Of a stretch of 58,403 nt of DNA, positions 51,566 through 58,403 are shown one piece after another. A program made the position numbers and the translations under genes. This DNA comes from Ruixingdingia sedimenti (GTDB lineage: Bacteria; Pseudomonadota; Alphaproteobacteria; Rhodobacterales; Rhodobacteraceae): contig NZ_JAVKPH010000026.1 in assembly GCF_031432425.1 (NCBI RefSeq), forward strand, positions 1 to 58,403, given 5' to 3'. How positions within the stretch are numbered: position 1 is the stretch's first letter; each line of letters starts with the position of its first letter. The notes under the pieces are model-generated. The model was not told the origin of the DNA. It ran no database searches and was given only the letters and a program-made list of their open reading frames with translations.

Positions 51566-53023
51566 TCAGGGCAGGGGTTCGTAGATCGACGCCGGCAGGT
51601 CGTAGCCCCACTGGCGGAAACGTTCGGAATAATGCGACCGCACGCCGGTGGCATTGAAGCGGCCGATGATCTTGCCGTCGGGCGCAAGGCCGAGGCGTTC
51701 ATAGCGGAAGATCTCCTGCATCGAGATCACCTCGCCCTCCATCCCGGTGATCTCGGTGATCGACACCATCCGCCGGCTGCCGTCCTGCAGGCGGGATGCC
51801 TGCACGATCAGGTTGACGGCCGATGCGATCTGGCTGCGCACAGCCTTGAGCGGCATCTCGATCCCGGCCATCGCCACCATGTTTTCCAGACGGCTGATCG
51901 CGTCGCGGGCGTTGTTGGCGTGGATCGTGGTCATCGACCCGTCATGGCCGGTGTTCATCGCCTGCAACATGTCGATGACCTCTTCGCCGCGGGTTTCGCC
52001 CACGATGATCCGGTCGGGGCGCATCCGCAGCGCGTTGCGCAGACAGTCGCGCTGCGTCACCGCGCCCTTGCCTTCCACGTTCGGGGGGCGGCTTTCCATC
52101 CGGCCGACATGGGTCTGCTGCAGTTGCAGTTCGGCCGTGTCCTCGATGGTCAGGATGCGTTCGTGGTCGTCGATGAAGGACGACAGCGCGTTGAGCGTGG
52201 TGGTCTTGCCCGACCCCGTGCCGCCCGACACGATGACGTTCAGCCGCGTGGCCACGGCGGCTTGCAGATAGGCCGCCATTTCCTCGGTGAAGGCGCCGAA
52301 TTTCACCAGATCGGGGACCTTCAGCTTTTCCTTCTTGAACTTGCGGATCGAGACGAGCGATCCGTCCACCGCCACCGGCGGCACCATCGCGTTGAAGCGC
52401 GAGCCATCGGCCAGGCGGGCGTCGACATAGGGGTTCGATTCGTCCACCCGCCGGCCGACCGCGGACACGATCTTGTCGATGATCCGCAACAGGTGGCGTT
52501 CGTCCTTGAAGGTGATGTCCGACAGTTCCAGCTTGCCCGACCGTTCCACGAAGATCTGCTGCGGGCCGTTGATCAGGATGTCGTTGACGGTATCGTCCTT
52601 CAGCAGCGGCTCGATGGGGCCGAGGCCCATCACCTCGTCGTACAGTTCCTGGTAAAGGGCGCTGCGGTCCTCCTTGTTGAGGACGACGGACATCTCTTCC
52701 AGCGCCTCGTTCGAGATGTCGACGATTTCCGAACGCAGGTCGGATTCGCTGGCATGTTCCAGCGCCGAGAGGTTGAGGTTTTCCAAAAGCCGCTTGTGCA
52801 GTTCGACCTTCAGTTCGCCCAGCCGTTCCTTGCGCTTTTTCTCCTTGTCCACCGCCACGGCCTGCGCGGCGGTGCGCGGGGGCGGCAGGGCGGCGCGGGG
52901 CTGTGCGGCCGGGGTGCGGGCCGGGGCCTGCGCGGGGGCGGCCACCGCCTGCTGTGCGGGGGCCGTCGTCACCGGCCGGGGGCGGGTGCTGTCTGCGCCG
53001 GTTTTCTTGAAACGGGAAAACAT
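51566..53023 (-). CDS. cpaF: Tad pilus assembly ATPase CpaF/TadA
   Basis: A 485-residue secretion ATPase. The N-terminal ~60 residues are Ala/Pro-rich and probably disordered. Walker A GGTGSGKTT lies at 267-275, followed by the Asp box (ILTIEDTAELQL), Walker B (DRIIVGETRGEEVIDMLQAM) and the His box (GHDGSMTTIHANN). It energises pilus extension, and in Tad systems retraction also, at the inner membrane beneath TadB/TadC. Confidence 0.95.
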   Translation of the reverse strand: MFSRFKKTGADSTRPRPVTTAPAQQAVAAPAQAPARTPAAQPRAALPPPRTAAQAVAVDKEKKRKERLGELKVELHKRLLENLNLSALEHASESDLRSEIVDISNEALEEMSVVLNKEDRSALYQELYDEVMGLGPIEPLLKDDTVNDILINGPQQIFVERSGKLELSDITFKDERHLLRIIDKIVSAVGRRVDESNPYVDARLADGSRFNAMVPPVAVDGSLVSIRKFKKEKLKVPDLVKFGAFTEEMAAYLQAAVATRLNVIVSGGTGSGKTTTLNALSSFIDDHERILTIEDTAELQLQQTHVGRMESRPPNVEGKGAVTQRDCLRNALRMRPDRIIVGETRGEEVIDMLQAMNTGHDGSMTTIHANNARDAISRLENMVAMAGIEMPLKAVRSQIASAVNLIVQASRLQDGSRRMVSITEITGMEGEVISMQEIFRYERLGLAPDGKIIGRFNATGVRSHYSERFRQWGYDLPASIYEPLP

Positions 53024-53041
53024 CGTGCCTCGTGTCCTGCC

Positions 53042-54370
53042 TTACTTGCGCCCGGCCTCGACCGCGCGGTTGAGGTCGTGGAGCGACTTCGCCAGTTTCT
53101 GGATCTCGCGCCGCAGCGGGTTCTTGGCGGCGCTTTCCGCCAGCGGCAGGCCGTGGTCGTTGGCCTGCGTCACCTGACGGCCGCCATCGGGCAGCATCAG
53201 TTCGATGTCGATGGACAGGCTTTCCGCCAGCCGCTTGGCCCGGCCCTTGCCCGACAGGTCGGTGAAGCGCGGCGCGCGGTTCAATGCGAAGCGCAGCTTT
53301 TCATGCGGCAGGTCCTCGGCCTTGAGCGCGCGCACCAGGCGCAGCGTGTTCTGGGCGGACCGCATGTCCAGCTCGATCAGCGCGAAATAGACATGCGCCT
53401 GCGCCAGCACCGTTTCCGTCCAGGCCACGATGGTCTTGGGCATGTCGATGATGACGTAATCGAAATTCGCCTGCGCGATGGACAGGATCCGGTTCATGTC
53501 GTCGGGGCCGACGAAATCCAGCGGCAGCATGTCGGGCGGCGCGGTGAAGACATGCACCTTGTCGTTGAAGCTGACCATCGCCTGCACGAAGGATTCACTG
53601 TCGAGTGCTGCGGTATCGGACAGCACCTCGAAGATCGCCTCGCGCCGCGGCAGGTCCAGATAGGTGGAGACCGAGCCGAACTGGAAATCGAAATCCAGCA
53701 CGCAGACGCGCGGGGGTTCGGTCTTGGAAATCGTCGCCAGTTCCCAAGCGAGGTTGGTGACGAAGGTCGTGGCCCCGGTGCCGCCCGCCAGCCCGTGCAC
53801 CGGCAGCACCACGCCGTCGCGGTCGCCCTTGGGCTTGAAGGTCGGGCTTGCGGCCTCCTGTTCCGTCGCCGCCATCGGCCCCCCGGGGGGGGCGGCCCGG
53901 CGCAGCCGGTCGATCGCGTCATGCAGCGCGCCATCGGGCAGGGGGTAGGGCACGAAATCCTCCGCCCCCATGCGCAGCAGGCGGTGCAGCGCGCCGGGGC
54001 TGATCTGGCCCGCGACGAGGATCACCTTGATGCCCTTGTCGCGCGCCGCCGCGACGATGGCGCCGATCTGTTCCAGGTCGGCCTCGTCCGCGGCATCGAC
54101 CGCGACCGCGACGAATTCCAGCGTCGCCGCATCCGGCTGGCCGAAGAACCGCAACGCGTCGTCGAAGGACAGGTCGCCCCAGGTTTCGCCCAGTTCGGTT
54201 TCCATGTCCTCGATGAGGATGTCGAAGTTCTGCACATCGCGCGAGATGGTGCAGGCGACAATCGGCGCGGGTTCGGGTTGAAGGGGGGCAACATTCGCCA
54301 TCTGCTCGGTTCCCTTTTCGGAAGCGCGCCCATTGCCCTGATCCTGATCGGGTGCGTTAGGGGTCTTCAT
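53042..54370 (-). CDS. cpaE: Tad pilus localisation protein CpaE/TadZ
   Basis: A 442-residue protein with an N-terminal receiver-like domain (about 35-155: VILVAGQISPGALHRLLRMG) and a MinD/ParA-type ATPase domain (about 185-420). The P-loop reads GLAGGTGATT (193-202), without the usual lysines, as in some TadZ proteins. The later CVLDFDFQFG and DYVIIDMPKTI motifs are kept. CpaE/TadZ positions the pilus machine at the cell pole. It is the first gene of the downstream tad transcript, separated from cpaC-ompA by a terminator. Confidence 0.9.
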   Translation of the reverse strand: MKTPNAPDQDQGNGRASEKGTEQMANVAPLQPEPAPIVACTISRDVQNFDILIEDMETELGETWGDLSFDDALRFFGQPDAATLEFVAVAVDAADEADLEQIGAIVAAARDKGIKVILVAGQISPGALHRLLRMGAEDFVPYPLPDGALHDAIDRLRRAAPPGGPMAATEQEAASPTFKPKGDRDGVVLPVHGLAGGTGATTFVTNLAWELATISKTEPPRVCVLDFDFQFGSVSTYLDLPRREAIFEVLSDTAALDSESFVQAMVSFNDKVHVFTAPPDMLPLDFVGPDDMNRILSIAQANFDYVIIDMPKTIVAWTETVLAQAHVYFALIELDMRSAQNTLRLVRALKAEDLPHEKLRFALNRAPRFTDLSGKGRAKRLAESLSIDIELMLPDGGRQVTQANDHGLPLAESAAKNPLRREIQKLAKSLHDLNRAVEAGRK

Positions 54371-54509
54371 CGCCGTTACACTCTACCCAGTACATGGTCG
54401 CACCGGCCGACTCGGATCGGGGGCACGCCGTTTTCATTTCCTCGTTTTGGTGGACAATGGTGGCGAGATTTGGGTCAAAACGCGTTATTGCGTAAATTTG
54501 CGCTGACAT
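54357..54509 (-). CDS. Possible 50-residue frame upstream of cpaE
   Basis: An ATG at 54509, preceded by GACGGA, opens a 50-residue frame (MSAQIYAITRFDPNLATIV ... CNGDEDP). It stops 14 bases inside cpaE. No family is recognised. It may be a coupling leader for cpaE or chance. Confidence 0.25.
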   Translation of the reverse strand: MSAQIYAITRFDPNLATIVHQNEEMKTACPRSESAGATMYWVECNGDEDP

Positions 54510-54570
54510 TCCGTCGCGGCAAGGCAGGCAGGGGGCGGACGGGGAAGGGCAGGGCTGCGGCCCATGCAAA

Positions 54571-54595
54571 AGGCCGGGCAGAACCTGCCCGGCCT
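54571..54595 (-). terminator. Intrinsic terminator after the ompA-like gene
   Basis: A perfect 11-bp stem AGGCCGGGCAG / CTGCCCGGCCT with a 3-base loop. It is followed on the minus strand by TTTT, 41 bases past the OmpA-family gene. It divides the pilus locus into two transcripts. Confidence 0.85.
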
Positions 54596-54635
54596 TGGTG
54601 CGGCGCCCGACGGCGCGGCGATCAGATGGAAACAA

Positions 54636-55277
54636 TCATTCGTCGCCGCCGACCTGCGTCGCCACCACCTGGTTCTGCGGATGGCGCGTGGTCGCGCTTT
54701 GCACGTATTCGCGGTGGATGACCTGCGCGTATTTGCCGTTCAGCACCATCGGATGCTGCGCGACGAAGCCGTTGACCTCTGTCACCGCGCGGCGGTTCAG
54801 CCGTTCTTCATGCGGGGTCGGGATCTGGGGTTCCGACTCGCCGCGCGACACCATCGCCTCCAGCCGCGACCGGCTGACGCCGAGCGTGCCCAGATAGGCG
54901 ACCACCGCCTGCGCCCGGCGCAGGCCGAGCTGCTTGTTGTAGCTTTCCGACCCGACCAGGTCGGTATGGCCGTAGACGCGGAACCGCACCTCCGGGAACT
55001 GGCGGATCCAGCCCGCCTGCTGGCGCAGGATGGCGCGCGCGCCCTCGTCCAGCACGGCGGAGTTGAAGGCGAAGTTGACGGTGGTGGGCACTTCGCTGGC
55101 GAACCGGCCGGACAGCTGTTCGACATAGCCCTGCTGGCCTGTCTGGACCAGCGTGTTGTTCATCGTGGCATTGCCGAAGGTGCCGTCATCCACCCCCGAG
55201 CCCAACTGGCTGCCGGCGCAGCCGGCCAGGGCCGCCACCGCCGCCGCCGCGATCACAAGGCGCATCCGCGATCCCAT
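54636..55277 (-). CDS. OmpA-family peptidoglycan-binding lipoprotein of the Tad locus
   Basis: A 213-residue protein with a lipoprotein signal (LVIAAAAVAALAGC, Cys20) and an OmpA-like domain (about 65-170): TTVNFAFNSAVLDEGARAIL, VYGHTDLVGSESYNKQLGLR and RRAQAVVAYLG. It probably anchors the pilus machinery to the cell wall. The stop of cpaC lies 3 bases upstream, so the two are coupled, and a strong terminator follows. Confidence 0.88.
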   Translation of the reverse strand: MGSRMRLVIAAAAVAALAGCAGSQLGSGVDDGTFGNATMNNTLVQTGQQGYVEQLSGRFASEVPTTVNFAFNSAVLDEGARAILRQQAGWIRQFPEVRFRVYGHTDLVGSESYNKQLGLRRAQAVVAYLGTLGVSRSRLEAMVSRGESEPQIPTPHEERLNRRAVTEVNGFVAQHPMVLNGKYAQVIHREYVQSATTRHPQNQVVATQVGGDE

Positions 55278-55280
55278 CGG

Positions 55281-56696
55281 TTACTCCATCACATAGCCGT
55301 AGGGGCCGGCGAAATCCTGCCGTGCGACCTCGCCCGCCGCGCCCTTGGCGCGGGTGCCGCCCGTGACCTTGCCGAACAGGAAGAATTCCTTTTCCGACGG
55401 CAGGCGCACCCGGTCGGTCGGCAGGGCCAGCGCCTCGCCGCGGGTGGGCGTGACCAGATGGGGGGTGACGATGATGACCAGTTCGCTTTGCGCGCGCTGG
55501 TATTCGGACGACCGGAACAGCGCGCCGAGGATCGGCACCTCGCCCAGCCACGGCACCTGCCCCTTGAGGTTGCGGAAATCGTCCTGCAAGAGCCCGGCGA
55601 TGGCAAAGCTTTCGCCGTCGCGCATCTCGACCGTGGTCGAGGTTTCGCGCCGCTTGAAGGCGTTGATGGTGAAACCCGCGTTCTGCACCGTGATGGTGGT
55701 GTCGATCGCCGACACGGCGGCGTTGATCGTCAGGTTGATGCCGTCGCCATCGACCACCCGGGGCACGAAGTTCAGTTCCACCCCGAAGGGCTTGTATTCG
55801 ATGCCGATACCGCCGTCGGTGTCGCGCACCGGGATCGGGTATTCGCCGCCGGCGAGGAACTTTGCCTCCTGCCCCGACAGGGCGGTCAGGTTCGGTTCGG
55901 CCAGCGTGCGCACGACGCCCTTGGATTCCAGCGCCTCGAGCAGCACCGCGAATTCAAGGCTGCCGGCGGAAAAGCCAAGCCCCACCCCGCCCGAGGCCGA
56001 CGGGTTCTGCGGGAAGTTGCCGCCGTCGAGCGTGCTGCCGACCGACCCCGGCGTGGTGAAGCTGCCGGTGCCGATGATCCCGCCCACGGTGTTAGAGTTC
56101 GACCGCACGCCGAGCGAGGCCGACAGGTTCTTGGACACCGACCGCTGCATTTCGGCGAAGCGGACCTTGAGCATCACCTGCTGCGTGCCGCCCACCGTCA
56201 TCAGGTTCGACACCCGTTCGGGGGCATAGCGGCTGGCCAGGTCCAGCGCGCGGTCCAGTTTCGCGATGCTCGACACCTGTCCCGACAGCACGATGCCGTC
56301 ATTGGCGGTGCGCACCTCTATCGGTTCGCCCGGCAGGATCTGGCGCAGGCGTTCCTTGAATTCGGCGATGTCGGGGGTGACATGCACGTCCACGTTCGCG
56401 ATCAGCCGCCCGTCGGGCGACAGCAGCGTCAGCGTGGTGCGCCCCGGCGTCTTGCCGAGGACATAGATCGAACGGTCCGACAGGGTGGAGATGTCGGCGA
56501 TGCCGGGGTTGGCGATCGACAGTTCCGCAAAGGCGGTATCGCTTTCCACCACCACGGCGCGGTTCATCGGCACGTTCAGCGCCGACGAGGGCGAGCCCTG
56601 CATGACGCGCAGCGTTTCGGCCATGACGGGCGGAGCGGCGGAAAACCCGACCGCCAGCCCGAACAGGGCGGTCGATAAAATCGTGAACTTGATCAT
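55281..56696 (-). CDS. cpaC: Tad pilus secretin CpaC/RcpA
   Basis: A 471-residue secretin forming the outer-membrane pore. It has a signal peptide (STALFGLAVGFSAAPPVMA), a pilotin/N-domain with SDRSIYVLGKTPGRTTLTL, a BON-like segment (EVRTANDGIVLSGQVSSIAK) and the conserved secretin core (VMLKVRFAEMQRSVSKNL ... AEPNLTALSGQEAKFLAGGE ... VPWLGEVPILGALF). Start 56696 is the Met in front of the signal peptide; an earlier in-frame start is not supported. CpaB, its usual upstream neighbour, is absent here. Confidence 0.93.
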   Translation of the reverse strand: MIKFTILSTALFGLAVGFSAAPPVMAETLRVMQGSPSSALNVPMNRAVVVESDTAFAELSIANPGIADISTLSDRSIYVLGKTPGRTTLTLLSPDGRLIANVDVHVTPDIAEFKERLRQILPGEPIEVRTANDGIVLSGQVSSIAKLDRALDLASRYAPERVSNLMTVGGTQQVMLKVRFAEMQRSVSKNLSASLGVRSNSNTVGGIIGTGSFTTPGSVGSTLDGGNFPQNPSASGGVGLGFSAGSLEFAVLLEALESKGVVRTLAEPNLTALSGQEAKFLAGGEYPIPVRDTDGGIGIEYKPFGVELNFVPRVVDGDGINLTINAAVSAIDTTITVQNAGFTINAFKRRETSTTVEMRDGESFAIAGLLQDDFRNLKGQVPWLGEVPILGALFRSSEYQRAQSELVIIVTPHLVTPTRGEALALPTDRVRLPSEKEFFLFGKVTGGTRAKGAAGEVARQDFAGPYGYVME

Positions 56697-56888
56697 GTGA
56701 CCTGCCTCTCCGATCACGTCTGCCCGCGGGTCTTGGCGCCCGTAAACGCGTCCACTTTGCCGGAGTCGGGCTTTTTTTGCAAGAATCAAAGATTTGTTGC
56801 GCGGCATTGACATGAATGGGGCCGTGATGGGCGGGGGTATGGCACAAGGGCTTGGGCCCGCTGCGCCCGCGACGGGCAGATGCGGGGA
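56697..56888. other. Intergenic region upstream of cpaC
   Basis: It contains an A/T-rich tract (TTTTTTTGCAAGAATCAAAGATTTG, about 56771-56796 on the plus strand) inside otherwise GC-rich DNA, a likely place for the cpaC promoter. I could not settle a -35/-10 pair. No Flp pilin-like small frame (hydrophobic helix after a G-E cleavage site) was found. Confidence 0.4.
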
Positions 56889-57119
56889 TCAGCCCGCCCC
56901 CGCCCTGTTGCGGAAATGCGCCAGCACGAACAGCCGGATGGCCGAGGCGAGCCCGATCCCGGTGCCCCTCGCCGCGTCGATTTCCGCGGCGAGCGTGTTG
57001 AGCGGCTGACCGCGTTCGGCCGCGATGTCGCGGAAGGCGCGCCAGAACTCGGGCTCCAGCGACACCGAGGTGCGGTGCCCGGCAAGGGTCAGCGAATGTT
57101 TCTCGGGCCGGCCCGTCAT
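56889..57119 (-). CDS. Ribbon-helix-helix domain protein
   Basis: A 76-residue protein with KHSLTLAGHRTSVSLEPEFW, LNTLAAEIDAARG and SAIRLFVLAHF. This pattern (basic strand, then LEPEFW, then helix) fits RHH_4-type DNA-binding proteins. The start at 57119 overlaps the stop of the DUF4169 gene (ATGA), as often seen in Rhodobacteraceae where the two travel together. Target genes are unknown. Confidence 0.75.
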   Translation of the reverse strand: MTGRPEKHSLTLAGHRTSVSLEPEFWRAFRDIAAERGQPLNTLAAEIDAARGTGIGLASAIRLFVLAHFRNRAGAG

Positions 57120-57316
57120 GGGTCCTGCGGGTCCTCGCGTCCGTCCTCGCGCCGGTGGGCGTCGAGATGCGCGCGGGCGCGGGCCTTGTCGGCGTCTGCC
57201 TGTGCGCGCTCGGCCTTGCTGCGCCCGAATTTCGCGGCATTGGCATCGGCCTGCGCCCGTGCCTGCGTGCGGGCGGCGGCCTTGCGGGCGCGGTTGAGGT
57301 TGACGATTTCCGCCAT
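57116..57316 (-). CDS. DUF4169-family small protein
   Basis: A 66-residue, strongly charged helical protein starting MAEIVNLNRARKAAARTQAR, the consensus opening of DUF4169. The rest is Ala/Arg/Asp-rich. It overlaps the following RHH gene by 4 bases and the preceding peptidase gene by 1 (TGATG). The role is unknown; the tight coupling suggests joint action with the RHH protein. Confidence 0.8.
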   Translation of the reverse strand: MAEIVNLNRARKAAARTQARAQADANAAKFGRSKAERAQADADKARARAHLDAHRREDGREDPQDP

Positions 57317-58158
57317 CAGAGCCGCCCCGCGCCGAAGGTGTCGCACTGGTTCGGGTCGCCGCTGCGGTAGCCCTGAAAGAACCACCGCTGCCGCTGGTCC
57401 GAGGTCCCGTGGGTGAAACTGTCGGGCACCACCCGGCCCCCCGCCGCGCGTTGCAGCGCATCGTCGCCGATGCGCGCGGCGGTGGCCAGCGCCTGCCGGA
57501 TGTCGTCGTCCGTCACCCTGAGCCGCCCCGAGGCCGCATGCGCCCAGACCCCGGCATAGCAATCGGCCTGCAACTCTATCCGCACCGACAGCGCGTTGCT
57601 TTCCGCCTGGCCCACGCGCTGGCGCCGGGTGTTCACCTCGCCAAGGGTGCCGAGTTCGTTCTGCACATGGTGGCCGATCTCATGCGCGATCACATAGGCA
57701 TTGGCGAAGTCGCCCCCCGCCTGCAACTGCTGTTCCATCACGCGGAAGAAATCCATGTCGAGATAGACCTTGCGGTCGCCGGGGCAGTAGAAGGGCCCCA
57801 TCGCCGCATCCGCCATGCCGCAGGCGGAGGTGGTGCCGCCCGAGAACAGCACCAGCGACGGTTCGCGGTACTCCAGGCGCGATGCGGTGAAGATCTCGCC
57901 CCAGGCCTGTTCGGTTTCGGCAAGGATGGTGGCGACGAAGGCTTCCTGATCGTCGTCGATCCGGTTGGGCCCGGTGGGGGCCGGGGCGGTGGTCACGCTG
58001 CCGGTGCCGTTCAGGAAGGGCGTGACATCCACGCCCAGGAAGGCGCCGATCAGCAGGATCGCCACCGTCGCGCCGATCCCCAGACCCCGGCCGCCCGTCA
58101 TGCGCATGCCGCGCCGGTCCTCGACATTCCGGCTGGTCCGACGGCCCCGCCAATCCAT
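57316..58158 (-). CDS. Neutral zinc metallopeptidase (YpfJ-like)
   Basis: A 280-residue protein with one N-terminal membrane span (GIGATVAILLIGAFLGV, about 28-44), a ~35-residue linker and a periplasmic zincin domain. The zinc motif is HEIGHH at 159-164, with the distal ELQADCYAGVWAH (Glu ligand). Conserved FCPGDRKVYLD-like FYCPGDRKVYLD and FTHGTSDQRQRWFFQGY match the YpfJ/zinc_metallopeptidase family. Start 58158 fits the family N-terminus (MDWRGRRTSRNVEDRRG). It is translationally coupled to the DUF4169 gene. Confidence 0.9.
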   Translation of the reverse strand: MDWRGRRTSRNVEDRRGMRMTGGRGLGIGATVAILLIGAFLGVDVTPFLNGTGSVTTAPAPTGPNRIDDDQEAFVATILAETEQAWGEIFTASRLEYREPSLVLFSGGTTSACGMADAAMGPFYCPGDRKVYLDMDFFRVMEQQLQAGGDFANAYVIAHEIGHHVQNELGTLGEVNTRRQRVGQAESNALSVRIELQADCYAGVWAHAASGRLRVTDDDIRQALATAARIGDDALQRAAGGRVVPDSFTHGTSDQRQRWFFQGYRSGDPNQCDTFGAGRL

Positions 58159-58321
58159 CGCATATCCCCCTGTCCGATGACCCATTCTGCCGCCGCCGGG
58201 GGGGCAAAGTCAAAGGCCCGCAGCGCGGGGCGTGCGGTTGCGGCGGATCGGGGGCAATACCGCCGCTCCCCGCTGGCGAAGGCGCGTGCCTTCGCCACCG
58301 CGATGCAGATACCGCTGCCCC

Positions 58322-58373
58322 GGCCGGGGGCCCCAAGCCCCCGGCCAGCGCCCGCCCCGCCCATGGCGGGCGC
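58322..58373. terminator. Two adjacent GC hairpins at the window edge
   Basis: GGCCGGGGGC / GCCCCCGGCC (58322-58331, 58337-58346) is a perfect 10-bp stem with loop CCCAA. GCGCCCGCC / GGCGGGCGC (58348-58356, 58365-58373) is a perfect 9-bp stem. They probably close a gene outside the window. The 164 bases between the peptidase and these hairpins show nothing else. Confidence 0.4.
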
Positions 58374-58403
58374 TTCTCGCCCGCCGGGGCAGGCGCTGGC
58401 CTC

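Noticed and set aside
54371..54570. Sigma-70 promoter for cpaE (TTGACC near 54475-54480)
   Set aside because: A TTGACC exists on the minus strand, but no acceptable -10 lies 16-18 bases downstream.
49397..54721. A 1774-codon open frame on the plus strand opposite the tad genes
   Set aside because: It runs antisense across six tightly packed tad genes with recognisable motifs. The predicted product is His/Arg/Asp-rich nonsense typical of antisense frames.
56770..56800. Sigma-54 promoter or Flp pilin upstream of cpaC
   Set aside because: TTGCAAAAAAA looks like half of a sigma-54 site, but the matching GG element is missing. No short frame has a pilin-like helix.

Overview
The window is high-GC DNA, dense in 4-bp ATGA start/stop overlaps. 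Gene families such as the Tad pilus operon with TadZ/CpaE, the DUF4169/ribbon-helix-helix pair, the TSUP-TIGR02186 pair, and an Irr-type iron box point to an alphaproteobacterium, most likely Rhodobacteraceae/Paracoccaceae. This is an inference from family content; no 16S gene or other marker is present. I saw no rRNA, tRNA, CRISPR array, insertion sequence or phage gene.

Layout. (1) 1-3640: the end of a probable sugar ABC permease, its two-domain ATPase, a TrkA-C-containing ion/solute permease and a 25-residue membrane peptide. (2) 4017-19660: a surface-polysaccharide locus. A tightly overlapped rml operon makes dTDP-L-rhamnose and carries a methyltransferase and a sulfotransferase-like gene inside it. 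It is followed by glycosyltransferases, an RgpF-like rhamnan protein and two more sulfotransferase-like P-loop proteins, then KpsT- and KpsE-like export genes. (3) 19714-33381: kpsM, then four RTX proteins (a propeller-like giant RTX protein, a serralysin-type metalloprotease, an RTX-only protein and a kexin-like subtilase with a P domain). A Wza/KpsD-type export lipoprotein gene sits among them. (4) 33574-43820: housekeeping genes, namely guanine deaminase, MgtE, 5-formyl-THF cyclo-ligase, PdeM, UspA, an Nfu-tsaB-rimI-PNP operon and a TSUP transporter pair. (5) 43817-46207: an Lhr-type DNA-repair helicase. (6) 46262-56696: most of a Tad (Flp) pilus locus on the minus strand. (7) 56889-58158: a small operon with a ribbon-helix-helix protein, DUF4169 and a membrane-anchored zinc peptidase.

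How it fits together. Genes 4017-19660 plus kpsM and the export lipoprotein would build and export a rhamnose-containing, possibly sulfated and methylated polysaccharide through an ABC-dependent (KpsMTE plus outer-membrane export protein) route. The RTX proteins share one C-terminal type-I-secretion domain and are interleaved with the export genes. A shared extracellular-matrix or surface programme is therefore plausible, but no HlyB/HlyD-type secretion genes lie in the window to prove the route. The Tad pilus locus would add an adhesion apparatus, although no Flp pilin, CpaB or TadE/F/G gene is present here.

The most notable signals are: the higher-order 324-bp (12 x 9 residue) repeat of the giant RTX gene; the coupling of modification genes into the rml operon together with three sulfotransferase-like proteins; the RTX/polysaccharide-export interleaving; a well-placed Irr-box over the nfu promoter; and a long intergenic palindrome at 37012-37091.
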